Counted from the stretch's first letter, positions 53,417 to 61,538 are shown. The stretch: 64,000 nt of DNA from Shouchella shacheensis (GCF_001484965.1 NZ_LLYY01000017.1:1-64000), one strand, 5' to 3'. Translations and numbers: made by a program. The notes: generated from the letters alone by a model not told the origin.

Positions 53417-54358
53417 GTGGAACTTCATTTCCTAGGCACTGGCGCCGGTGTTCCTTCGATCGACCGCAACGTGAGCGCTCTTGCGCTGCGTTTTTTGGAA
53501 AAGGGGGGCGAGACGTGGCTTTTTGACTGCGGGGAAGCAACACAGCATCAGCTGCTTCATTCAGCGCTGAGTCTATCAGACATTACGCGCATCTTTATTA
53601 CTCACATTCACGGGGATCACATACTTGGACTTCCGGGGCTGCTTAGTTCGCGCTCGTTTCAAGGAGCGAAGGACGAGCTTGTTATTTATGGCCCCCCGGG
53701 AATCGAAGACTTTGTAGATGTGTCGCTACGCGTTTCTCAGACGACGCTCCGCTATCGGCTTTCCTTTGTTGAACTTGAGCCCGGTCCTTTGCTCGAGCTC
53801 GAGGATAAAACGGTTGATGTGCTTCGGCTTAACCACCCTGTGCCGAGTTTTGCGTTTAAAGTGACGGAGGCGGATAAGCCCGGTGCGCTGCAAGTAGAGA
53901 AGCTAAAGGCAGAAGGGGTTCCACCAGGCCCTCTCTATAAGGAACTTAAGAGTGGAAAGACGGTCATTCTTGCGGATGGGAGGGAGCTCAACGGGAAGGA
54001 CTATCTAGGTGAGACGATGAAGGGCCGTGTGGTCGTTATTGCTGGAGATACGAAGCCTGTGTCTGCACTCGTTCCGTTTGCCAAAGGGTGCGACGTGCTT
54101 ATCCATGAAGCGACGTTTGCCTCTGATAAGCAGGAGGTCGCCCACGGGTACGGGCATTCGACCATCGCGGACATCTGTGATCTGGCCGATTTGGCAGAAG
54201 TTCGGCAGCTCTTGCTGACGCACGTCTCTTCTCGCTACGCTCGCGACTCTCGTCCCTATATGCAGGAGGTTAAACAGAGACGTCCCGGTACGATTGTCGC
54301 AGAGGACCTGATGGTATATGAACTGGCAAAGCCTCGGGCACCGGAGTCTTCTTCATGA
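53417..54358 (+). CDS. rnz: Ribonuclease Z
   Basis: Endonuclease that trims the 3' end of tRNA precursors lacking an encoded CCA. The 313-residue metallo-beta-lactamase-fold protein begins MELHFLGTGAGVPS and has the zinc motif THIHGDHILGLPGLL (about 62-76), AGDTKP and EATFASD, all typical of the short form. GTG start 8 bases after GGGAG. It overlaps the next gene by 4 bases. Confidence 0.96.
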   Translation: MELHFLGTGAGVPSIDRNVSALALRFLEKGGETWLFDCGEATQHQLLHSALSLSDITRIFITHIHGDHILGLPGLLSSRSFQGAKDELVIYGPPGIEDFVDVSLRVSQTTLRYRLSFVELEPGPLLELEDKTVDVLRLNHPVPSFAFKVTEADKPGALQVEKLKAEGVPPGPLYKELKSGKTVILADGRELNGKDYLGETMKGRVVVIAGDTKPVSALVPFAKGCDVLIHEATFASDKQEVAHGYGHSTIADICDLADLAEVRQLLLTHVSSRYARDSRPYMQEVKQRRPGTIVAEDLMVYELAKPRAPESSS

Positions 54359-54657
54359 AAGAACGAACAATAAAGGAGCTGGAAGGCTTCATTCATGAAG
54401 AAAAATCCTTTTTTTTGTATCTATTTTCTCCTTTTTGTGGCACTTGCCATCAGGCGGAAAAGATGCTTCAAATTCTGGAGAGCGCAGAGAAGTCGCTACA
54501 AATTCAAAAGCTGAATCTTCAGCTTGCGCCTGCTTTTGCCCAGAACGAAAAAATTGAAAGCGTGCCGTGCTTGCTTTATTATAAACAGGGAAAAGTGATC
54601 CGTCGCATGCATGCCTTTCAATCCGTCATGCACGTACGTGATTTTATTCACTCGTAA
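54355..54657 (+). CDS. Thioredoxin-like protein, CGTC active site
   Basis: A 100-residue single-domain thioredoxin fold with the active site FCGTC (Cys28 and Cys31) and the cis-proline in ESVPCLLYY. It resembles YtpP-type proteins of Bacillus. Substrates are unknown; the following bacilliredoxin gene points to a thiol-redox role. ATG overlaps the rnz stop. Its end runs into the leader of the next gene. Confidence 0.88.
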   Translation: MKERTIKELEGFIHEEKSFFLYLFSPFCGTCHQAEKMLQILESAEKSLQIQKLNLQLAPAFAQNEKIESVPCLLYYKQGKVIRRMHAFQSVMHVRDFIHS

Positions 54658-54688
54658 CAACGTTCACTTGATAAGGAGGCGACAACAA

Positions 54689-55135
54689 ATGTCAATGGCC
54701 TATGAAGAGTACATGCGCCAAGTCGTACGGCCCATGCGTCAGGAACTGACGGATGCTGGCTTTAAAGAATTAACAACAGCCGAAGACGTAACGGGATATC
54801 TTGAACACGCAGAGGGGACGACGCTTGTGTTTATTAATTCCGTATGTGGCTGTGCAGCTGGCCTTGCCCGGCCGTCAGCGATTTATTCGCTTAAGCATGA
54901 CCATACCCCGAATCACTTGGTTACTGTGTTTGCGGGACAGGACAAAGAAGCGACCGCCGAGATGCGTGCCCATATGCCGGAGTACGCACCATCTTCGCCG
55001 TCGATGGCATTGCTTAAAGGGGATGAAGTCGTTCACTTTATTCCGCGGGAACAGATCGAGGGGGCCGAACCTGAAGATATTGTTCGAAATCTTGCTCTTG
55101 CTTACAATGAGCATTGCACAGAGAGCTCTTCGTAA
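54689..55135 (+). CDS. Bacilliredoxin (BrxA/BrxB family)
   Basis: A 148-residue DUF1094-family protein with the CGC active site in NSVCGCAAGLARP (Cys53 and Cys55). Bacilliredoxins remove bacillithiol from proteins after oxidative stress; bshA and bshB1 of the same window make that thiol. ATG 54689 is 8 bases from AAGGAGG. Upstream in-frame codons are not expected to be translated. I cannot decide between BrxA and BrxB. Confidence 0.93.
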   Translation: MSMAYEEYMRQVVRPMRQELTDAGFKELTTAEDVTGYLEHAEGTTLVFINSVCGCAAGLARPSAIYSLKHDHTPNHLVTVFAGQDKEATAEMRAHMPEYAPSSPSMALLKGDEVVHFIPREQIEGAEPEDIVRNLALAYNEHCTESSS

Positions 55136-55183
55136 AGAAGGGCTTTTTGCTTGCTTGACATGAGACCAAATGGAGGGGATCAA

Positions 55184-55604
55184 ATGAAAGCGCCGGATTT
55201 TTCGCTGACGAATGTGCGAACACAAGAAACGTGGTCCCTGACAGATGCCGGGGACCACGCCATGATGCTTACATTTTGGACAAGCTGGTGCCCAGACTCC
55301 ATAAACGATAAACGACTTGCTACAAAAACAGCGCCTTTATGAAAACATGGAAGCGGGGACGCTTGTTTTTATGACCATCAACGTGACCGGGCGAGAAGGG
55401 AACGTGGATCTTGCCCATTTCTTAGAGAACCATGGATTTACCTTTCCCGTTCTTGCTGACGAAGGAACGCACGTCTACGATGTCTACGGCTGCCGCGGCG
55501 TGCCAACGACGATTCTGATTACTAGGGAAGGCGACGTCGCCCAAACCTTTGGCGATAAAGCGACATTGCCGGAAATCATGCAAGAAGTCGCCCGTATTCT
55601 TTAA
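55184..55604 (+). pseudogene. Thioredoxin/peroxiredoxin-like gene with a frameshift
   Basis: The first frame (ATG 55184, RBS TGGAGGGG) reads MKAPDFSLTNVRTQETWSLT... to LTFWTSWCPDSINDKR, then stops at a TGA near 55340. The next frame continues the fold from LLQKQRLYENMEAGTLVFMT (about 55317) to the TAA at 55604, with DVYGCRGVPTTILI holding the cis-proline. One base too many near 55310-55316 would explain it. The product would be a TlpA/ResA-like protein of about 140 residues with CPDS, a single-cysteine site. It may be a real mutation, a sequencing error or programmed frameshifting. Confidence 0.75.
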
Positions 55605-55607
55605 GGA

Positions 55608-56333
55608 TTAAGACGGACGGACCGCATAGTAAATGACTGTTCCCATCGCTTCGATATTTGGGTACCCGCTCTGTTTGTAAATCTCGACGACGTGTTCGCG
55701 GTTGTATGGGACACGGTTCAAATGAATTCGATGGGTGCCGTCCTCGATTTCTAAAATGACATAGGAGGCGAGGGGGTGCCCGTCAAACGGCATCCCTACG
55801 CTTCCCGTGTTGACAATGTTTTTGCCATGCATAGAGCGAACGTAAGGGACGTGTGTATGTCCATAAATGTAGACATCGGCATCGTCTTTTTGCATAATGA
55901 CGTCCTCAAGCTTCTTGGTATCGTCCCCCTCAACGACATTAAACAGGCTGTCTGGCGTCGCGTGAAAGGCGTGAATAATCAAGTCTTCTCCTTCATCAAT
56001 CACAAAGGACTCAGGCAAGTTTTTTAAATAGTCCATGTCTTCAGAGTCTAGCCGCTGAAGCGTCCAGTCGCGCTCTTTGTTCATGCCCTCTAGCGCTTCA
56101 TCCGGCAATTCTCCTTTTTCAAAGCCACGCACGAGCCACTCGTCGGCATTCCCTTTCAAGACGTTGGCTCCAGACGCTTTTACGAGATCGAGCACACGCT
56201 TGGGTTCGGGTCCCCGAAAGCAAAGGTCTCCCAGTATGTAGACACGGTCAATCTGCTTGCTTCGAAGATCGTTCAGTACGGCTTCAAGAGCCGTGGCGTT
56301 TCCATGAATGTCAGATAAAAAAGCGAATCGCAT
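55608..56333 (-). CDS. Metallophosphoesterase, YfcE/calcineurin-like
   Basis: A 241-residue phosphodiesterase with all dinuclear-metal motifs: FLSDIHGN (about 5-12), LGDLCFRGPEP, LKGNADEWLV, HAFHATP and YGHTHVPY (about 158-165). The likely role is phosphodiester or nucleotide hydrolysis; substrate unknown. AAGGAGG lies 11 bases from ATG 56333 and only 2 from ATG 56342, so I prefer 56333. Promoter at 56359-56367. It converges with the frameshifted gene, with 3 bases between stops and no terminator visible. Confidence 0.9.
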   Translation of the reverse strand: MRFAFLSDIHGNATALEAVLNDLRSKQIDRVYILGDLCFRGPEPKRVLDLVKASGANVLKGNADEWLVRGFEKGELPDEALEGMNKERDWTLQRLDSEDMDYLKNLPESFVIDEGEDLIIHAFHATPDSLFNVVEGDDTKKLEDVIMQKDDADVYIYGHTHVPYVRSMHGKNIVNTGSVGMPFDGHPLASYVILEIEDGTHRIHLNRVPYNREHVVEIYKQSGYPNIEAMGTVIYYAVRPS

Positions 56334-56358
56334 ATTGTGCATAGCCTCCTTTTCGTCT

Positions 56359-56367
56359 ATTGTACCA
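56359..56367 (-). promoter_or_regulatory. Extended -10 promoter of the phosphoesterase gene
   Basis: On the minus strand TGG then TACAAT (56364-56359); no clear -35. Confidence 0.5.
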
Positions 56368-56495
56368 GAACATCATCGTTTCGGCTGCTTTAGCGCTTCA
56401 ATTTTTCTATACCCTTAATGGGCCGGCTTAAACTGGCAACTCCCTGTGCTCTATGTTAAAATTTGATGGAGATTTTGATGCAGGAGGAGGAAAAA

Positions 56496-57614
56496 ATGTT
56501 TATACGTTCGATAGAACCTACCCCTAGTCCAAATACGATGAAGCTGAATTTAAGTGAAGCACCCGAGGGAGCAAGCACGACCTACCAAGAAAAAAACAAA
56601 GCGGATGCTCCAGCGTTTATTCAGGAATTGTTTGAAATTGAAGGGATCAAACAGGTGTATCATGTCGGCGATTTTCTTGCTGTGGATCGCCATCCTAAGG
56701 TGGACTGGAAAGGAATTCTTCCTCAGGTTCGTGAACGGTTTGGGGAAGAGCAGGCGGAGCAGGCAGAAGCAAGCGGCCCAACGGAAGGGTTCGGAGAGGT
56801 AACGGTCCAATTACAGATGTTCAAGGGGATTCCGATGCAGGTGAAAGTCTCGGACGGAGAAGAAGAGCGCCGCGAAGGCTTGCCATCACGTTTTGCAGAG
56901 GCTGTAGCGAAGGCGCAACTCCAAGAGGACAATGTCGTTCTAGCGCGCAAGTGGGAGGATCAAGGGGCCCGTTACGGAGAGCTTGAACAAATGGCCAAAG
57001 ATGTAGCTGAGGAAACGAGTGCTGCGTATCCCCAGTCTCGCTTAGACAGCCTCGTTCAACTAGCCAAAGGGGAAAAGGCAGCGGCCGAGGCGTTTGCGGC
57101 TCGTTTTAAAGACATTAGCATCGATATGCTGCAAGCAGAAGACTGGCGCGATCGTTTTGCCGTGCTTGAGCAAATGGACCCGAAAGAGAAAGACCTGCCT
57201 GTGCTTGAATATGCGCTTAGCGATGACAAAGGTTCCATCCGCCGTCTCGCCACGATGTACCTTGGAATGATCGAGACCGAAGGCGTGCTGCCGCTGCTGG
57301 AAAAAGCGTTAAAAGACCCTTCTGTGACTGTGCGCCGGACCGCCGGTGACTGTATGTCGGATATCGGCTCACTCAAAGCACAGCCGGCCATGATTGAATC
57401 ATTAAAGGACAAGAATAAGCTCGTCCGCTGGCGGGCCGCGATGTTTTTGTATGAGGTTGGCAATGAGAGAGCCGTTCCCGCGTTGAAAGAGGCCGAAGAG
57501 GACAGTGAATTTGAGGTAGCGCTGCAAGTGAAAATGGCCCTTGAACGCATTGAAGGTGGAGAAGCCGCCAAAGGTTCCGTTTGGAAACAAATGACGGAGG
57601 CGAGGCAGAAGTAG
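56496..57614 (+). CDS. ypgR: YpgR-like protein with NifU N-terminal-type and HEAT-repeat domains
   Basis: A 372-residue protein: an N-terminal Scaffold protein Nfu/NifU N-type domain (about 1-85, IEPTPSPNTMKLNLSEAPEG, ending in VDRHPKVDW), a second domain (about 98-170) and C-terminal HEAT/armadillo repeats (about 205-355, for example LPVLEYALSDDKGSIRRLAT). Homologues are annotated as conserved virulence factor C or YpgR; the role is unknown, with an Fe-S or scaffold link suggested only by the Nfu-type domain. ATG 56496 follows GGAGGAGG. Confidence 0.85.
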   Translation: MFIRSIEPTPSPNTMKLNLSEAPEGASTTYQEKNKADAPAFIQELFEIEGIKQVYHVGDFLAVDRHPKVDWKGILPQVRERFGEEQAEQAEASGPTEGFGEVTVQLQMFKGIPMQVKVSDGEEERREGLPSRFAEAVAKAQLQEDNVVLARKWEDQGARYGELEQMAKDVAEETSAAYPQSRLDSLVQLAKGEKAAAEAFAARFKDISIDMLQAEDWRDRFAVLEQMDPKEKDLPVLEYALSDDKGSIRRLATMYLGMIETEGVLPLLEKALKDPSVTVRRTAGDCMSDIGSLKAQPAMIESLKDKNKLVRWRAAMFLYEVGNERAVPALKEAEEDSEFEVALQVKMALERIEGGEAAKGSVWKQMTEARQK

Positions 57615-57627
57615 GAGGGTGCTGGAA

Positions 57628-57849
57628 ATGACGACGATTGAGGACATTGTTGCTAAAATCAAGGAGCAGAACATGGTAGACTTGTTGGAGCTTATTGAGG
57701 ATACCGAAAATGGTGAAGTGGAAGAGATCGAGCTGGTAGAGTCGATTGGACTCTTGTACGATCTTGAAGAAAATCAGCGCCTTTTGGATTGGTTTCAGGA
57801 ACAAGGAGTGGAACTCGTTTACGTCACGGATGATGAGGAAGACGAATAG
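57628..57849 (+). CDS. Stand-alone sigma-70 region 1.1-like protein
   Basis: A 73-residue acidic protein. The part from about residue 33 (EEIELVESIGLLYDLEENQRL, then LDWFQEQGVELVYVTDDEEDE) follows region 1.1 of sigma-A, which in B. subtilis reads LTYEEIAERM... and ends [21 protein letters not shown]. The helix-turn pattern and the end are alike. Region 1.1 masks DNA-binding parts of sigma-A; a free copy could modulate RNA polymerase. That is inference. ATG 57628 is 8 bases from GGAGGG. It follows ypgR by 13 bases and is probably co-transcribed. Confidence 0.7.
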   Translation: MTTIEDIVAKIKEQNMVDLLELIEDTENGEVEEIELVESIGLLYDLEENQRLLDWFQEQGVELVYVTDDEEDE

Positions 57850-57921
57850 AAGACACGCGCGCTGCGTTGCGGGCAGGGCGCGTGATCTACATAGTAATGA
57901 AATTTGAAGGGGGGCGGTGCT

Positions 57922-58404
57922 ATGCGAAAGGAGCCTAGCCAACGCTTGCCAAAGAAGGCGATTCAGGTTTGGCGAATTCAGAATTCGTTCGACACGCTTT
58001 TTTTCGCCTTGTTTCCCGTAGCCTATGGTCTCCTCGGCTACTTTTTCTTTGAGAACTTGCCAAGCTGGATCTTATGGGGATTGATAGGTGTCGTACTTTT
58101 ATACGGATTGGCCCGCATTGTCATTTGGCCTCAAATTCAGTGGTATCGTTTTCGCTATGAAGTATTGGATGAAGAGATTGACATTCGCCAGGGAGTGGTG
58201 ATCGTCAGACGTACACTGATCCCTATGGTTCGCGTTCAGCATGTCGACACGGAACAGGGACCGATTTTAAGACGATACAAAATGGCGGCAGTCTCTATCA
58301 CCTCTGCGGCTACAACACACTCGATTCCGACACTGTTTCTAGAGGACGCGGACGCGCTAAGAGATCAAATTGCGGAGCTTGCCTCGGTGAACGAAGATGA
58401 GTGA
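57922..58404 (+). CDS. ydbS: Membrane protein with bacterial PH domain, YdbS-like
   Basis: A 160-residue protein with two adjacent membrane helices (about 24-45 and 50-68) and a bacterial PH domain of the bPH_2 type (about 78-155, DIRQGVVIVRRTLIPMVRVQ). It matches YdbS of B. subtilis, partner of YdbT; the pair contributes to resistance against certain antimicrobial compounds there. ATG 57922 follows GAAGGGGGG. The stop overlaps the ydbT-like gene. Confidence 0.87.
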   Translation: MRKEPSQRLPKKAIQVWRIQNSFDTLFFALFPVAYGLLGYFFFENLPSWILWGLIGVVLLYGLARIVIWPQIQWYRFRYEVLDEEIDIRQGVVIVRRTLIPMVRVQHVDTEQGPILRRYKMAAVSITSAATTHSIPTLFLEDADALRDQIAELASVNEDE

Positions 58405-59851
58405 GCTAAAAAGACAGCATCCGGCCGCGATTCTCATCAACACTGTTAGTACATTGAAATCGTTTATTCTTCCTTTTGTGATTATTTTCTTTCTAAATGA
58501 CTTGAATTGGATGTTTTTTAGCGCGCTTGCTGGTATCTTTGTTCTACTTGTTCTGACGGCCGTGCTTAGTTGGTTTAAATATCGCTATCAGGTAAATGAA
58601 GGGGAACTCTATGTTGAGCAGGGAATATTCATCAAAAAGAAGCGCTACATCCACCGCAAACGAGTGCAAAGCATTAATGTGAATGCCGGTGTCCTGCAGC
58701 GACTATTTGGCCTCGTAAAAGTGAAAGTAGACACCGCCGGCGGTGGCGAGGAAGCAGAAGCAGAACTTGTGGCCGTCACGCGAGATGGTGCGGACGTGAT
58801 TCGCGCAGAGCTGCTGAAGAAAGCAACGGAGCCGCCAGACACGAGCGAAGAAGCAGGAGACGAGGAAGGACGGGTCGCAGAAGAGGAGGCTGAGGAAGCT
58901 CCACTCCATACATGGCGTTTAGGCAAGAAGCGCCTCCTATATGCGGCGCTCACTTCAAGTGGGCTGGGGTTGGTGATTTCGGCTGTTCTGGCTGTTTTAT
59001 CACAGGCAGGGCAGTTTATCCCAGACTCCTTTTATGAGGAGACAGCAGAACTGCTCGTAGGTCTTGGGGTGTTGCTTTTGATCGTTGTTGTCATAGGGGT
59101 ACTACTTATTTCGTGGCTGATTTCGTGTTTGATTACGGTGATTACGTATGGCAATTTCAAGATTGATCGTTATCCGCGGGAAATGGTTGTGGCAAGAGGG
59201 CTCTTGGAACGCCGGGAACTAACGCTTCAGCATAAACGAATTACCGCGGTGCGAATGATTCGCAATGTCTTGCGACAGCCATTTGGGTTTGTCTCTATTT
59301 ACGTTGAAACGGCAGGGGGAGGCAATGCACAGGAGCAGGGTTCCACGCTCTTGGTTCCCCTGATTCACAAACGTGATTTGCCCGCATTTTTTGAGGAGAC
59401 ACTGCCTGAGTTTGCCTTTGAGCGAGAGATGATGTCGGCTCCGGGAAGAGCGGCCAAACGCTTTTTTATCCGCAACCTCATTCTACCTGTTCTTCTTACA
59501 GGTGTGGCCATTTATTTCTTCGGCACCTTAGGGGCATTGGCAGCCATCTTCATTGTACTCCTTGCGCTGCTTGCCTATCTTCAGTACAAAGATGCCGGAG
59601 CAGGATTCAACGAACAACATGTCTGGCTTCGTTATCGAACGCTAAGTCAGACAGTGGTCGTGACACCAAGACAGAAGGTGCAGGCGGCGACCCGTAGCAC
59701 TTCGTTTCTACAAAAGTATCTCGCACTCTCAAGCTTTGAAGTGAATGTCCAATCCAGTTTGGCTGGTCGCTCGTTCACGGTCCATGACCTTGCCGATGAG
59801 ACTGGTGATGCCCTCCTTGCTTGGTATTCGAGGGACGGAACTCGAAGTTAA
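58397..59851 (+). CDS. ydbT: Membrane protein with three bacterial PH domains, YdbT-like
   Basis: A 484-residue membrane protein with paired helices (about 17-58, 177-250, 350-395) each followed by a bPH_2 domain (GELYVEQGIFIKKKRYIHRK near 73; VARGLLERRELTLQHKRITA near 265; LRYRTLSQTVVVTPRQKVQA near 415). A Glu-rich loop (about 145-172) separates the first and second units. ATG overlaps the ydbS-like stop; the two proteins probably form a complex. Terminator directly at the stop. Confidence 0.87.
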   Translation: MSELKRQHPAAILINTVSTLKSFILPFVIIFFLNDLNWMFFSALAGIFVLLVLTAVLSWFKYRYQVNEGELYVEQGIFIKKKRYIHRKRVQSINVNAGVLQRLFGLVKVKVDTAGGGEEAEAELVAVTRDGADVIRAELLKKATEPPDTSEEAGDEEGRVAEEEAEEAPLHTWRLGKKRLLYAALTSSGLGLVISAVLAVLSQAGQFIPDSFYEETAELLVGLGVLLLIVVVIGVLLISWLISCLITVITYGNFKIDRYPREMVVARGLLERRELTLQHKRITAVRMIRNVLRQPFGFVSIYVETAGGGNAQEQGSTLLVPLIHKRDLPAFFEETLPEFAFEREMMSAPGRAAKRFFIRNLILPVLLTGVAIYFFGTLGALAAIFIVLLALLAYLQYKDAGAGFNEQHVWLRYRTLSQTVVVTPRQKVQAATRSTSFLQKYLALSSFEVNVQSSLAGRSFTVHDLADETGDALLAWYSRDGTRS

Positions 59852-59883
59852 AAAAGCCGCTGCTTGGTTGCAGCGGCTTTTCA
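59850..59883 (+). terminator. Terminator after the ydbT-like gene
   Basis: AAAAGCCGCTGC pairs perfectly with GCAGCGGCTTTT across TTGGTT; it starts at the stop codon, and a type B element begins 2-3 bases after it. Confidence 0.9.
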
Positions 59884-59884
59884 T

Positions 59885-60007
59885 GATCTAGCTGCGGCGC
59901 CCACTCGCTCGAGGTTTCTTCAGACCGCCAGATCAAGCCAAGGGCGGGCTTGATCCTGCCGTTCTTCCAGAACTTGTCGCTCGTGAGCAGGGCGCCTGCG
60001 CTTTTCG
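59885..60007 (+). repeat. Type B hairpin element
   Basis: First of four tandem elements (one B, three A) filling 59885-60377. Confidence 0.85.
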
Positions 60008-60008
60008 G

Positions 60009-60130
60009 TGTCTAGCTGCGGCGGGTAGAAGCTCGGGATTTTTCAGTCCTGCACCCGAAATCCAAAACCGGGATTTCGGGTGCAGGCCTTCCAAAATCCT
60101 CGCTCCTTTCGACCCGCCTGCGCTTTTCGG
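60009..60130 (+). repeat. Type A hairpin element
   Basis: Central stem GCACCCGAAATCC/GGATTTCGGGTGC is perfectly paired and differs in sequence from its neighbours. Inner stem GGATTTT/AAAATCC. Confidence 0.85.
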
Positions 60131-60132
60131 GT

Positions 60133-60255
60133 TGTCTAGCTGCGGCGGGTAGGAGCGTCGAGATTTTTCACCCCGATAACGAAATCCAAGTTCGGGATTT
60201 CGTTTATCGGGTCTCCAAAATTCTCGCTTCTGGACGACCCGCCTGCGCTTTTCGG
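60133..60255 (+). repeat. Type A hairpin element
   Basis: Central stem CGATAACGAAATCC/GGATTTCGTTTATCG, again paired but with a different sequence. Confidence 0.85.
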
Positions 60256-60377
60256 TGTCTAGCTCCGGCGGGTAGAAGCTCGAGATTTTTCAGTCCTGGC
60301 CCGAAATCCAAAACCGGGATTTCTAGTCCAGGCCTTCCAAAATTCTCGCTTCTGGACGACCCGCCTGCGCTTTTCGG
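60256..60377 (+). repeat. Type A hairpin element
   Basis: Almost identical to the copy at 13823. It ends exactly at the stop codon (60378-60380) of the next minus-strand gene. Confidence 0.85.
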
Positions 60378-61370
60378 TTAAGAAAGGGCGTTTGTGTAAA
60401 GGGCGATGGTGCGCTTGCCTTTATCCGTCGTAAATTCAAATCGGTCATAAACTCGCTCCGGGGCATGGGCTTGCCGCAGTTCCCGCTTAAAATGATGCTG
60501 GATGAGTACAAACTGCTCATCCGTTTGATACGTTAAGAAGTTGACGCCTGAGAATGAGTGAGCGCTCTCGCTGTACAGGAGCTGTTCAAGCAGCGAGTTG
60601 TAGCAGTGAATCAAATCATCGTGAGTGAGCCCGAACGTTTTTAAATTATGCTCAAAGCCTTGCAAGGCAGCGGGATCGAGCTCATTTCGCAAGATGAAGT
60701 ACGGGTCAAATTGTTTCTGGTCGATGTAAAAGGTGGCGCCTTCCTCTGGAACATAGCGCTGCCCATTGGCGCGAACAAACACCCCGTCTCCTTCGTAATG
60801 TCCGGATACGAGCATATCATGCACGTTCCAGCTATATTCAAATGAAGAAGGAGCTAGCTGCAACTTTTCTCCGTGCTCATCGGATAGGTACATTTGTTCG
60901 TCTTGAATGTGAAACGTGTATTGAATGTAGAAAGGAGTCACGGGTGTCTGCTGTGAACCCCTCGTGCGACGTTTTTGGCTCGACAGTGTCTTAATGTACA
61001 CTTCTAATGCTTCTAGCTCAACGGTGTTGCTACTGGAATCATTTTTTAAGCGGATATGCCGTCTTTTTAGGTCTGTTAAAATGGAATCAATAAAAGACTC
61101 TGCAGGTAAATGCCGAGGTGGGCGATGAAGTTTATGACTCGGAACAAGAGCCACATCCCCATCCTCATAAGGGAGCTGATGCAGTGAAACGGTGCCTCCT
61201 TCGAAAATGGAATCTGGCAGTGAGACAACCGAATGCACGCGAAGCTTGCCGCGCCATGGCTTTTTTGGTTCTGCAATGACGTCGAGCAGTTCTCCTAGAT
61301 AACGTCCATTTGCGCCAAGGTCGATTACAAGGAATTGACCGATGGCTTGCTGTGCTTGGTTACGATTCAT
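60378..61370 (-). CDS. Uncharacterised 330-residue protein
   Basis: A soluble protein of 330 residues, probably real: good promoter, ATG start after GTGAGGAAAG and consistent codon use. The N-terminal part (about 5-90) looks like a small beta-domain (LVIDLGANGRYLGELLDVIA, WRGKLRVHSVVSLP). The middle has a basic segment SSQKRRTRGSQQ (near 130) and a beta-rich stretch. The C-terminal 120 residues are mainly helical. I do not recognise a family or catalytic motif. The stop codon abuts a type A element, and no other terminator is seen. Confidence 0.75.
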   Translation of the reverse strand: MNRNQAQQAIGQFLVIDLGANGRYLGELLDVIAEPKKPWRGKLRVHSVVSLPDSIFEGGTVSLHQLPYEDGDVALVPSHKLHRPPRHLPAESFIDSILTDLKRRHIRLKNDSSSNTVELEALEVYIKTLSSQKRRTRGSQQTPVTPFYIQYTFHIQDEQMYLSDEHGEKLQLAPSSFEYSWNVHDMLVSGHYEGDGVFVRANGQRYVPEEGATFYIDQKQFDPYFILRNELDPAALQGFEHNLKTFGLTHDDLIHCYNSLLEQLLYSESAHSFSGVNFLTYQTDEQFVLIQHHFKRELRQAHAPERVYDRFEFTTDKGKRTIALYTNALS

Positions 61371-61497
61371 TCTTTCCTCACACCTTTAAAAGTTTCGTAT
61401 ATAAACGATCGCAATGATCTCCGTTAAGTGTCCCTGTGAAAGAGGTTTCATGATGGCAATCGCAGTTGCTGGAACATCATTGTTCCTTCTAATCGTT

Positions 61498-61527
61498 ATT
61501 ATAACGAAAACCATCGCACTCCTGCAA
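61498..61527 (-). promoter_or_regulatory. Promoter of the 330-residue gene
   Basis: On the minus strand TTGCAG (61527-61522), 18 bases, TATAAT (61503-61498). The leader of about 120 bases contains a GGAACA...TGTTCC hairpin. Confidence 0.65.
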
Positions 61528-61538
61528 GCACGGGGCGG

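Noticed and set aside
57854-57883. ACGCGC/GCGCGT inverted repeat between the sigma-1.1-like gene and ydbS
   Set aside because: A plausible stem but with a long loop and no T-run, so it is not called as a terminator.
59885-60377. Tandem repeats considered as a CRISPR array
   Set aside because: The repeats are about 120 bp, of two types, directly adjacent with no unique spacers, and no cas genes are near.
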